Below, piece after piece: positions 52,832-60,661 of a DNA stretch of 64,000 bases; the stretch's first letter is position 1; each line of letters starts with the position of its first letter. The DNA is taken from the NCBI GenBank assembly GCA_000733415.1, contig KL662191.1:2865015-2929014 (forward strand), in the 5' to 3' direction. The notes beneath the pieces are model-generated. The model worked only from the letters and a program-made list of their open reading frames with translations. It was not told the origin of the DNA and did no database searches. Both the position numbers and the translations under genes were made by a program. Origin of the DNA: [Leptolyngbya] sp. JSC-1 (GTDB lineage Bacteria; Cyanobacteriota; Cyanobacteriia; Elainellales; Elainellaceae).

Positions 52832-55030
52832 TTATTGGGTTAATTTAACCGCCCGGCTTGCCAAGTTCTCAGCGGTGATGCCGTTCACAGCCATCAGTTC
52901 ACCAGGGCTAGCGGTAGTTTCGCCACGCTTCCAGGCCACCGTGTCGCGCTTGACGGTGCTGCGCAGCATAATTGGCTCCAACATGCCGCTGGCCCCACCC
53001 GTGATACCAATCAAGGCATCGCCACCAAACAGCGTCTCAAAACCTGCATCATTCAGAAAACCGCCATCCGGTTCTGAGCAAATCTCCCAGGCCACATCGG
53101 TAGGACGGTAGAGGCGACGTGGACTAACCACCGAAACAATCCGGCTGCCAATACCCTGCTCGGCTAAGCGACTGGCGGCTTCATACACCGGCAGCAGAAT
53201 CATGTCACCCACCACGGCAAACACAACCGTCTTGCTACCGCTCGTTTCTTGCAGCACAATTGCCCCATCCCGCAGAGCTTGACGAGTTTGCTCTAGCGTC
53301 GTGCGAATCGGCAGCGGCGACTTGCTGGCCGTGATTACAACGCCTTTATTGACGGTGGATAAACCCCACTCGTAGCAAACCTGAATGCTGTTGGCGTCTG
53401 AGGGAAACAAGGGAAACACATTGCCATTGCGCATCATAGCCGCGAAGTAGGCTTCGATCTCTGGGCGTTGGTGAGTCCAACCATTACGGCCTTGCTCTAG
53501 AGCACCAGCAGTGAACAGCGTCAGCGTCGATGGCGTAGGGCGGCGCAATTCGGCCATTGCCTGGGTCACAGTTTGCCAGATCGGCAGGCCGTTGATCGCG
53601 AAAGATTCGTAGGAACACCAGAGGGTACGGGAACCAAACAGCGCCAGTCCAACCGCCAATCCGGCACAGGCATCTTCGTTCAGCGGCTCATAGACCTGAC
53701 CTTTAGGGCTTTGGTTATAGAGCGGGTCTTCGGTGGGGTGAATAATTTTCAAGCCCTGGTTGATATTGGCAATTCCAGAGGCTTCGTTGCCGTCTGCATT
53801 AGTGACTAAATAATTCGTGTCTTTTTGACCCACGTAGGCCACCAATCGACCCATCGCGGTAGTGGACACCTTCGCTTCGCCGCCGACGGCATATTCTTCT
53901 AGGGGTAAATCTCCCAGTTCCGGCAGCGGCAACACCGATTCGGTCACGGCCACTTTGCTGGCAGGTCCACCAGCGGCTCGTTCGCAGTTGGTGCGCACCA
54001 GTTCCCACACTTCCGGCGGCATGGCGTTAGCTTGCAGTCCAGCCACAATGTCGGGATTATCCAGCGTGTGATGACCGTAAAGATTATGGGACTTGGCTCC
54101 GCGCGCATGGACACCGGCACCCTTGAGCTGCTTGATAATAAACACCGTCAGTTTGCCGCTGAGGGCCGAGCGTGCTGCTTCATCCACGCCCACCAGCACT
54201 CCCTTAGTGAAGGCCAGCCGCTGTTCAAACGAGAAAGCCGTGCTGTCTACAAACGCTCCGGGCTGGTCCTGATCATCAAAATCCTTGGCGTCTACCAACA
54301 CCACTTCTTCAAATCCGTTGCCGTGCCAGTAAGCCATCATCTGCTCGTTAGTTTGCAGCGACACCATGCTGTGGTGCTCTTGCGAGAAGCCATTCCACAC
54401 TAACACCGGCAAAAAGTTGGTAATGCCTGGAAAGGCCGTGTGGAAATGAGCCATGCTGCTCATCGGGTAGGGTTCGCCCATGCCACCATCGCCGATCGTA
54501 AAGGGAAACAGCTTATCGCGGTGCAAAAACGCCCCCGCCATGGCAAAGTGCTGCCCCTGCCCCAACGGACCTGCTGGAGCCAAGATGCCCGGAATATAGC
54601 CAGACAGGTGGCCGAGCAACCCATGCTTTTCCCGAAACCGATTCCGCAGTTCTTGCACGGTCTGAATTCCCATGTCTTCTAAAGAGCGGTCCAGAAACAT
54701 GGCGCTATAGAAACCCGGCGCATGGTGCCCCACTTCAGTGACGATATTTTTGTAGCCCAGCATCACCAGAGCGGCGTAAGCTTCGGCTTGGCTGGCGAAC
54801 CCACCCGGATGCCCAGAGGCTTTGCTGCCCGTGATTTGCAGCGTTAGGTAGCGCAAGGCATCGGCATACAGCAGGGTTTGATAAACGGCGGCGGCATCAG
54901 TCGGGTCGGCAATGGCTGTGTTTCCAGCGGCGATTGCTGGAGTTTTACCGTAGGTGTCGAAATGCGGCGGCAGCTCACCAAAGTATTGAATTCCTTCACA
55001 AAAAGCCGGAACCTGAGTAACAGCAGCCAT
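52832..55030 (-). CDS. Transketolase/phosphoketolase-like thiamine diphosphate enzyme
   Basis: 732 residues from the ATG at 55030 (MAAVTQVPAFCE), with GAGG about ten bases upstream; a GTG at 55060 would add ten. It binds thiamine diphosphate: GDG at residues 180-182 is followed 30 residues later by Asn213. The first domain shows GSKASGHPGG near 68-77, like transketolase; the second has EPLNEDACAGLAVG and CSYESFAINGL, like phosphoketolase. The classical phosphoketolase start (YWRAxNYLSVGQIY) is absent. A family annotated as xylulose-5-phosphate 3-epimerase has this size and mixture, and I consider it a candidate, but the reaction cannot be assigned from sequence. Confidence 0.75.
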   Translation of the reverse strand: MAAVTQVPAFCEGIQYFGELPPHFDTYGKTPAIAAGNTAIADPTDAAAVYQTLLYADALRYLTLQITGSKASGHPGGFASQAEAYAALVMLGYKNIVTEVGHHAPGFYSAMFLDRSLEDMGIQTVQELRNRFREKHGLLGHLSGYIPGILAPAGPLGQGQHFAMAGAFLHRDKLFPFTIGDGGMGEPYPMSSMAHFHTAFPGITNFLPVLVWNGFSQEHHSMVSLQTNEQMMAYWHGNGFEEVVLVDAKDFDDQDQPGAFVDSTAFSFEQRLAFTKGVLVGVDEAARSALSGKLTVFIIKQLKGAGVHARGAKSHNLYGHHTLDNPDIVAGLQANAMPPEVWELVRTNCERAAGGPASKVAVTESVLPLPELGDLPLEEYAVGGEAKVSTTAMGRLVAYVGQKDTNYLVTNADGNEASGIANINQGLKIIHPTEDPLYNQSPKGQVYEPLNEDACAGLAVGLALFGSRTLWCSYESFAINGLPIWQTVTQAMAELRRPTPSTLTLFTAGALEQGRNGWTHQRPEIEAYFAAMMRNGNVFPLFPSDANSIQVCYEWGLSTVNKGVVITASKSPLPIRTTLEQTRQALRDGAIVLQETSGSKTVVFAVVGDMILLPVYEAASRLAEQGIGSRIVSVVSPRRLYRPTDVAWEICSEPDGGFLNDAGFETLFGGDALIGITGGASGMLEPIMLRSTVKRDTVAWKRGETTASPGELMAVNGITAENLASRAVKLTQ

Positions 55031-55259
55031 GAATCTATAGACCTCTTCGTAGTGAACCACAGACGGAGAATCAGCTCGATCTAGAACTTTATCATTATTA
55101 ATGATCGATCCTATCGTCTGTTGCTGTGGCGAGTAGGCATTTAGACTGTTGAAACTGCAAGAAATTCGTGATGGTGCGCCTAAGAATTGCCAATAGACAC
55201 GCGCATTAATTCCACTAAACTAGAACTAACGTTCTGGTAAACCATTCTGGTGATCAATC

Positions 55260-56105
55260 ATGTCCTCTTTGTCAAATGCTGAAATTCAGGACAAGGTACA
55301 GGATCAACCGCAGGATCAAACTACTGACCTGCAGTCACAGGAAACATCAGAAGTAACAGCAGAGCTGGGAGATAGTTTGGAAGATGGGATTGTCTTTCCA
55401 CCCGGCGATTTATACAGTGACGAACCTCCGATGGAAACAGAATTTCATCTGCGGCAAATGATCTTGCTGCTTCAGTGCCTAGAGGCTTGGTGGCGAGGGC
55501 GGCAAAATTTCTACGCCTGTGGCAACATGACGATTTACTACAGCCCCCGTCAGCTTAAGTCAGAGCATTTCAGGGGTCCTGATTTTTTTGTCGTACTGGG
55601 CACCAATCGTAAGCCGCGCAAAAGCTGGGTGGTGTGGGAAGAGGGCGGCCAGTATCCCAACCTGATTATCGAAATTCTGTCAGATTCCACTGCCAATACA
55701 GACCGGGGCTTGAAAAAGCAAATTTACCAGAACATTTTCCGCACGCCAGAGTACTTCTGGTTCGATCCCAGCACTCAGGAATTCAAAGGATTTCAACTGC
55801 TAGCAGGCGTTTATCAAGATCTTCAGCCCGACTCACGCGGTTGGCTGTGGAGCCAGCAGCTTGAACTATATCTTGGTGTCTATGAGTCTAAACTGCGCTT
55901 TTTTACGCCTGACGGAGAGCTGATCCTGAATCCAGAGGAAGCCGCTCTGCAAGAAATCCAGCGGGCCGAACAAGAAAAGCAACGCGCCGAACAAGAAAAG
56001 CAACGCGCCGAACAAGAAAAGCAGCGGGCCGAGCAAGCCGAACAGCAAGCCGCCCGTCTAGCCGCAAAGCTGAGAGAATTAGGCATTGACCCTAGTCAGG
56101 TCTAG
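55260..56105 (+). CDS. Uma2-family (PD-(D/E)XK-like) protein with a coiled-coil tail
   Basis: 281 residues. An acidic, Gln-rich start precedes a Uma2 domain (about 55-215), a PD-(D/E)XK nuclease-like fold that is very abundant in cyanobacteria and of unknown function. Candidate metal residues are Asp in GPDFFVV, Glu in LIIEILS, and Lys of GLKKQIY. The C-terminus carries four 21-bp repeats coding RAEQEKQ heptads, followed by AARLAAKLRELGID, a coiled-coil hook common in this family. It converges on gshA with 21 bases between stops. Confidence 0.8.
   Translation: MSSLSNAEIQDKVQDQPQDQTTDLQSQETSEVTAELGDSLEDGIVFPPGDLYSDEPPMETEFHLRQMILLLQCLEAWWRGRQNFYACGNMTIYYSPRQLKSEHFRGPDFFVVLGTNRKPRKSWVVWEEGGQYPNLIIEILSDSTANTDRGLKKQIYQNIFRTPEYFWFDPSTQEFKGFQLLAGVYQDLQPDSRGWLWSQQLELYLGVYESKLRFFTPDGELILNPEEAALQEIQRAEQEKQRAEQEKQRAEQEKQRAEQAEQQAARLAAKLRELGIDPSQV
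55962..56045 (+). repeat. 21-bp tandem repeats in the Uma2 coiled-coil tail
   Basis: Four in-frame 21-bp units (55962-55982, 55983-56003, 56004-56024, 56025-56045, the last diverged) encode RAEQEKQ heptads. The copies are nearly identical at the DNA level, which indicates recent expansion. Confidence 0.9.
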
Positions 56106-56126
56106 CCGCATTATCCCAGCCTCTAC

Positions 56127-57275
56127 TCAGGCGACTAAAGGTTGACAGATATCATCGGCAAGGACGAGTTCCGTTTCTTCGAGGTCGCGGATCGCCTGCT
56201 GCATTACGGTGCGCACATCGAATTCCTGCTCAATCAATTGCAGCCAGCGTTGGGCCTCGTTGCCTTCGCGCAGTATTTTTCTCAACGGCATCAGAAAACA
56301 GCTAAATCCCTGCTTTCTAGCGCTCTCCCAAATTTCTTGCTGGAGGGCTTCGATCCAATCGCGAGCCAGAATCGGGCGACCGTCTTTCCAGTGGCGCAGT
56401 TCGGCATCGAGACTCGATTTAGCAACAGCCATTTCGTTAGCGTCAGTCAGAGCCACCAATTCCTCAGCACGGTTGTGGGCCGGTAGAGTGCTGATTTCTA
56501 GCGGATCGAGGCTGGGATCGGCGATTAATTGCAGCAGACGGGCTTCTAGCAGCGCTGTGATTGCCAATAGGGTCAGCGGATCGCCCACCATGTCACAAAT
56601 CCGCAGCTCCAACCGATTCAGACTATAGGGCCGCCGATCGCCATTCGGACGCACGGCAGACCAGAGGTGACGCACATTTTGCATTGTGCCCAGAGCCAAC
56701 TGTTCCTCAGTCCAGCGAATGTAGTGGGCATGGCCTTCAAACAAAGGCACCTGCTTCGGCGTTTTGGGAAACACACTCCAGCGGGTTGAGTGGTAGCCGG
56801 TGACTTCCCCATCAAGAAAGGGAGAGGCCGCACTCAAGGCTAGATACAACGGTGCTTCTACCCGCACCAACCGACAGGCTCGCATCAGGGTCTCCGCATC
56901 CGGAATGCCGATGTTGATGTGAATGCTGGCCGTAACGACGGTGGTGCCATAGGTTTGCTCAATATAGCTGTGGTAAGGGTTGTAGGGATCAGAGCGATGA
57001 AACTGGCCGCTGCCACCGGTAGATAAGGTGCTGCCGGGAATCAACGTGTAGTTGCCAAGCTGTTTCAGGAACGTCCGCAATCGCTGCCGTGGTCGCACTA
57101 GTTCGCATAGCAAGCGGTCATAGCGGCAAAAGGGAGCCGTGGTGTATTCCACATTGCGTGTATCTGGCTCTCGTACAAACCCATCTAGAGCCGCCACAAT
57201 TTTGTCGGAAAAGCCCACAATGTCCGCCTGAGGTGTACCCGTGTACATCTCAACTTCAAAACCCTTTGTCAGCAT
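56127..57275 (-). CDS. gshA: Glutamate--cysteine ligase, cyanobacterial type
   Basis: 382 residues of the GCS2-like ATP-grasp-related ligase that makes gamma-glutamylcysteine, the first step of glutathione synthesis. The N-terminus begins LTKGFEVEMYTG, with Glu residues for metal-nucleotide binding. The conserved strand ASIHINIGIPDAETLMRA and the RLELRICDM segment match the family, in which cyanobacterial enzymes form a distinct branch. It acts in the cytosol. The next gene downstream is the convergent Uma2 gene. Upstream lies a short 13-bp tandem repeat. Confidence 0.88.
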   Translation of the reverse strand: MLTKGFEVEMYTGTPQADIVGFSDKIVAALDGFVREPDTRNVEYTTAPFCRYDRLLCELVRPRQRLRTFLKQLGNYTLIPGSTLSTGGSGQFHRSDPYNPYHSYIEQTYGTTVVTASIHINIGIPDAETLMRACRLVRVEAPLYLALSAASPFLDGEVTGYHSTRWSVFPKTPKQVPLFEGHAHYIRWTEEQLALGTMQNVRHLWSAVRPNGDRRPYSLNRLELRICDMVGDPLTLLAITALLEARLLQLIADPSLDPLEISTLPAHNRAEELVALTDANEMAVAKSSLDAELRHWKDGRPILARDWIEALQQEIWESARKQGFSCFLMPLRKILREGNEAQRWLQLIEQEFDVRTVMQQAIRDLEETELVLADDICQPLVA

Positions 57276-57360
57276 TGCGGTTCTCCAGTAAACGATTGAA
57301 TAGAACGGTTGGGTGTTCTTTCATTAGTATCGAGGAAAAGCGGTCGGCTGCATCCCCCTG

Positions 57361-57396
57361 TTGGTTTAGCTCGTTGGTTTAGCTCGTTGGTTTAGC
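57361..57396. repeat. 13-bp tandem repeat between gshA and the acetyltransferase gene
   Basis: TTGGTTTAGCTCG occurs twice in tandem, followed by a third partial copy TTGGTTTAGC. It lies in the 150-base gap upstream of gshA. Confidence 0.85.
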
Positions 57397-57426
57397 TTAC
57401 TAATCTAGGCTAGTTGTTGCAGTGGG

Positions 57427-57963
57427 TTAGCGAGTCGGCTTCTTGTCAAATTCCGTCGCAGGAATGGTGTAGTAAAGTACTTTTGTACCGTTGTAGGACA
57501 TGGTTTTCTCGTACTTCATGCCCAGCTTTTGCATGACTCGCTGCGAAGCAATGTTCTCAGGGCCGGTGACAGCTACAATTTGGTCTAGTTTCAGCGTTGC
57601 AAAACCCCAGTGCAAAACGGCCTGTGCCGCTTCGGTGGCTAATCCCTGTCGCCAGTAGGCTGGATGCAGCGTGTAGGTCAGCTCAACTTCGGAAGGGTTT
57701 CCCCCATCGGTTTCTAGGTAATGCAGACCGCAATGCCCAACCAACTGCTGATCCGGTTTGTGAATTAGTGCCCAAGCCCCGAAGCCATGTTGTTGCCAAT
57801 GCTGAAGCCGACGGTGCAACAGGAAGTCCGTTTGTTGAAGCGACATGGTTCCCGTGGGAGACAGCGCTCCTGCTACCTGCGGATGGCTGTAGATTTCGCA
57901 ATACAGCAGGTCGAGATCGGTTGGGGTGAAGTGTCTGAAGCTTAGGCGGGAAGTTGTCAGCAT
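57427..57963 (-). CDS. GNAT-family N-acetyltransferase (RimJ type)
   Basis: 178 residues with an acetyl-CoA-binding fold. The first strand is TSRLSFRHFTPTDLDLL, and the acetyl-CoA pyrophosphate loop is RQGLATEA in the central region. The layout is that of the RimJ/RimL branch, which acetylates protein N-termini or small amines. The substrate is not determinable. It stands apart from gshA by about 150 bases and may be cotranscribed with it. Confidence 0.85.
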   Translation of the reverse strand: MLTTSRLSFRHFTPTDLDLLYCEIYSHPQVAGALSPTGTMSLQQTDFLLHRRLQHWQQHGFGAWALIHKPDQQLVGHCGLHYLETDGGNPSEVELTYTLHPAYWRQGLATEAAQAVLHWGFATLKLDQIVAVTGPENIASQRVMQKLGMKYEKTMSYNGTKVLYYTIPATEFDKKPTR

Positions 57964-58457
57964 AGGTGAGTTGCTAGTTGCTGGCTACAGCATCTTATAG
58001 CTGTTTTATTTTCGAAACACTCGCTTTACAGCGGTTCTGCAAAATTATGAACTTATAGTAAATACCAAGAAAATTCCTAGATTGTTCTGGTTAAAAAGTA
58101 TAAAGTTTTTACCATTACAGGAACTTCAAAGCCTGACTGCGCTTTAGCATGTTTTTCCTGTGAAGCCGTGCATCTATCTCGTGAGCATCTACTCGGTAAG
58201 TTCATGATGTTCGAGATAGCAGAAACATTCATCTACCTTAATAGCAATCTAGGGGCAGTCGATCGACTATTGCGCCCCTAACGTTTTTGGCATCACCTAT
58301 CGAATTAGCTCGTTGCTTGGAGTTACACGCTGTATTGATAGACATGTCAGCTTGCCCTGTTCATTTGCCCTGTCCGTTTGCATCGTTTTAGAGCAATTTG
58401 AACGATTGTAACTAGGGGATTCTTGCCATTCACTTTTATTTTTGGAGTGTAAGTCTC
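57964..58457. other. Intergenic region with an orphan hairpin
   Basis: About 490 AT-rich bases between the acetyltransferase and the PTPA-CTERM remnant. The only structure seen is a terminator-like hairpin at 58250-58287 pointing rightward, with no gene before it. Confidence 0.5.
58250..58287 (+). terminator. Orphan terminator-like hairpin
   Basis: Arms TAGGGGC (58250-58256) and GCCCCTA (58274-58280) enclose a 17-base loop with the palindrome GTCGATCGAC; ACGTTTTT follows. No rightward gene precedes it, so it may end an unrecognised short RNA. Confidence 0.4.
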
Positions 58458-58882
58458 GTGAAAAATCTGACATCTTCAGCTTTGATTTTGACTTCGGTAG
58501 TAACGAACCAGCATATGGTGGAAATGCGTTTCCAGATTATGCCTTCTTGACTGTCAACGGGCAGGTACTTCAGCTTGCAGGTATCGGCGATACATCAACA
58601 GCTGCTACTTCCAGCCTCCCCTTCTTCGCCAAAACTGGCTTGAGAAGCTATAGCTATACCTTTGCCACAGCCGGAACCTATACGCTGGGGTTAGGAGTAG
58701 TGGATATTGATCTTTTTTCCGATCCGTCTCTTATACCCGGTGCTGTTAGTTCTGGTTTATTTCTTTCCAATGGCAACATCACGCCTATTCCTACTCCAGC
58801 TCTACTCCCCGGTTTGATTGCCATGGGACTTGCAGCCCTGCGAAAGAAGAACCAGGAAGAGGGGGTTGAGCAAGAAGCGTAG
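58458..58882 (+). pseudogene. Truncated or frameshifted PTPA/PEP-CTERM sorting protein
   Basis: The 146-codon open frame (from 58442, TTG start) encodes the C-terminal part of an exported cyanobacterial surface protein: FSFDFDFGSNEP, then AGTYTLGLGVVDID, and a sorting tail TPIPTPALLPGLIAMGLAALRKK, matching the PTPA variant of PEP-CTERM signals (membrane helix plus basic end). It lacks a signal peptide in that frame. Just before, a GTG at 58458 in another frame encodes VKNLTSSALILTSVV, which looks like the start of a signal peptide. The two halves are out of frame and the expected middle is missing, so I read this as a deleted gene copy. Confidence 0.6.
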
Positions 58883-58928
58883 GTTTGCTTGTTTCGATGT
58901 TCCCTGTTAAATAATCATAAAATCAGCG

Positions 58929-58956
58929 GTCAGGGGGCAATGCTCTCTGGCTTTTT
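58929..58956 (+). terminator. Terminator after the PTPA-CTERM gene
   Basis: GTCAGGGGGC (58929-58938), loop AAT, GCTCTCTGGC (58942-58951): a 10-bp stem including three G-T pairs, followed by TTTTT. Confidence 0.85.
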
Positions 58957-59148
58957 CATGCAGTTTTTCATGCAGTAGGATCGGGCGGCGGCTGAGTGTG
59001 TATAAATTTTAAGCAAGTATTCGTCCTTCGCTAAAGCCAATTGAGTGATTACAACTTGTTCACAAAATCTGAATTTTCTCTAGACTTGAGTGAAGTTATC
59101 TCAGATTAGAGGTAAACCTAACTGATATCCACTCTAGTCTGATGTCCT

Positions 59149-60021
59149 ATGTCCACTGCCAGTCCTACCACTAGCCCCACTGCCACGCTGCTAATTTCCT
59201 GCCCTGACCAAAAAGGGTTGGTGGCCAAAATCGCCAGCTTCATCTACTCCAATGGTGGCAACATCATCCATGCCGATCAGCACACCGACTTCACTGCCGG
59301 ACTATTTCTCACCCGTCTGGAATGGCAGCTAGAAGGATTTAATTTACCGCGTGAACTAATTGCACCTGCTTTTAACGCCATCGCTCAGCCGCTGCAAGCC
59401 AACTGGCAACTCCACTTTTCCAATGATTTGCCTCGAATTGCAATTTGGGTGAGTCGGCAGGATCATTGTTTGTATGATTTGCTTTGGCGTCAGCGGGCCA
59501 GAGAGCTAACGGCGGAAATTCCCTTAATCATTAGCAACCACCCCAACTTGCAGCCAATTGCCGATCAGTTTGGGATTGACTATCACCACATTTCGATTAC
59601 GGCTGAAACTAAAGCCGTGCAGGAGTCCAAGCAACTCGATTTACTGCGGCAGTACAAGATTGATCTGGTGGTGCTGGCGAAATACATGCAGATTCTCAGC
59701 CCTGAGTTTGTCTCCCAGTTCCCTAATGTAATTAACATTCACCACTCGTTTTTGCCTGCTTTTGCCGGAGCGAATCCCTACCATCGGGCTTATGAGCGAG
59801 GCGTTAAAATTATTGGCGCAACGGCCCATTATGTCACCGAAGACTTAGACGAAGGCCCGATTATTGAACAGGATGTAGTGCGGGTCAGCCATCGCGATCA
59901 GGTAGAGGATTTGATTCGCAAGGGTAAGGATTTGGAGCGAGTAGTGCTGGCTAGAGCTGTGAGACTACATTTGCAGAATCGAGTGCTGGTTTACGGCAAT
60001 CGCACAGTGGTATTTGCCTGA
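59149..60021 (+). CDS. purU: Formyltetrahydrofolate deformylase
   Basis: 290 residues. PurU hydrolyses 10-formyl-tetrahydrofolate to formate and tetrahydrofolate, balancing one-carbon and purine metabolism. An N-terminal ACT domain (about 10-85; ISCPDQKGLVAKIASFI) normally senses Met or Gly. The formyltransferase-fold domain (about 90-285) keeps the catalytic triad region: Asn and His in NIHHSFLPAF and Asp in HYVTEDLDEGPIIEQD. No strong ribosome-binding site lies ahead of the ATG. It is the last housekeeping gene before the accessory right end. Confidence 0.93.
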   Translation: MSTASPTTSPTATLLISCPDQKGLVAKIASFIYSNGGNIIHADQHTDFTAGLFLTRLEWQLEGFNLPRELIAPAFNAIAQPLQANWQLHFSNDLPRIAIWVSRQDHCLYDLLWRQRARELTAEIPLIISNHPNLQPIADQFGIDYHHISITAETKAVQESKQLDLLRQYKIDLVVLAKYMQILSPEFVSQFPNVINIHHSFLPAFAGANPYHRAYERGVKIIGATAHYVTEDLDEGPIIEQDVVRVSHRDQVEDLIRKGKDLERVVLARAVRLHLQNRVLVYGNRTVVFA

Positions 60022-60071
60022 TCTAATACTGATTTCAACGAAGAATAAACACACCTAGCTATAAAAAGATC

Positions 60072-60542
60072 ATGCCCAGGAGAAAATTTAGTGCGTTATC
60101 TAATCGTTATCTAACCTTTGTGCTTGGGTTAATTATTATCATTCTAACTAGTATATTGATCTCGGTCAGCCTTTATCAACCAACTAAATCCTCAAATACT
60201 TCGTTCAATCTTTCCCAAGATGTTTCCCCAACCCAGGAATCGTTTCCAAAGGAGACTGATTTGACTGCCGAAAATTCCTCTAAACTGGCTCCAACACTGA
60301 GATTGCGTTTAAGCCAGCTATCCTCTGAGGCCAATCCCCAGATCAACATTTTGTTGCGCACAACTAGTGTTTTAACTGCTGAGCAACGTTCCCAGCTTGA
60401 AGCAAATGGAGCGAACGTTCGCACTGTAGCTGGAGATATTGTTACCGCTTCAATACCCTTAAGACAGACGCTCGCATTAGCTGAACTCGACTTTGTGCGC
60501 TACATCGAATTATCGGGTCCGCTCTATCCGGAATCACCTTGA
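60072..60542 (+). CDS. Membrane-anchored protein with a subtilase-propeptide-like domain
   Basis: 156 residues. One N-terminal membrane helix (about 14-36: YLTFVLGLIIIILTSILISV) anchors it, followed by a Ser/Thr-rich stretch. The C-terminal part (about 80-150) reads LEANGANVRTVAGDIVTASIPLRQTLALAELDFVRYIEL after INILLRTT. This aligns with residues 38-90 of the adjacent subtilase (KVLLKYRG, VRTVAGDIISGVIELSRL, LPDLIRIE), including an identical VRTVAGDI. In subtilases that region is a chaperone and inhibitor propeptide of I9 type. The gene ends about 120 bases before the protease start. It may regulate the protease or be a paralogous fragment. Confidence 0.65.
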   Translation: MPRRKFSALSNRYLTFVLGLIIIILTSILISVSLYQPTKSSNTSFNLSQDVSPTQESFPKETDLTAENSSKLAPTLRLRLSQLSSEANPQINILLRTTSVLTAEQRSQLEANGANVRTVAGDIVTASIPLRQTLALAELDFVRYIELSGPLYPESP

Positions 60543-60661
60543 TTTTCTATGTTTCTAGCTTATGAGCGATAAAATAAGCACCCGTGTTCTGGAATGAATT
60601 CCAGCAGCTGTGCTCCTTCGCAAGCAAATTCACTTCACTTATCAATATCAATAGGTGTGCT

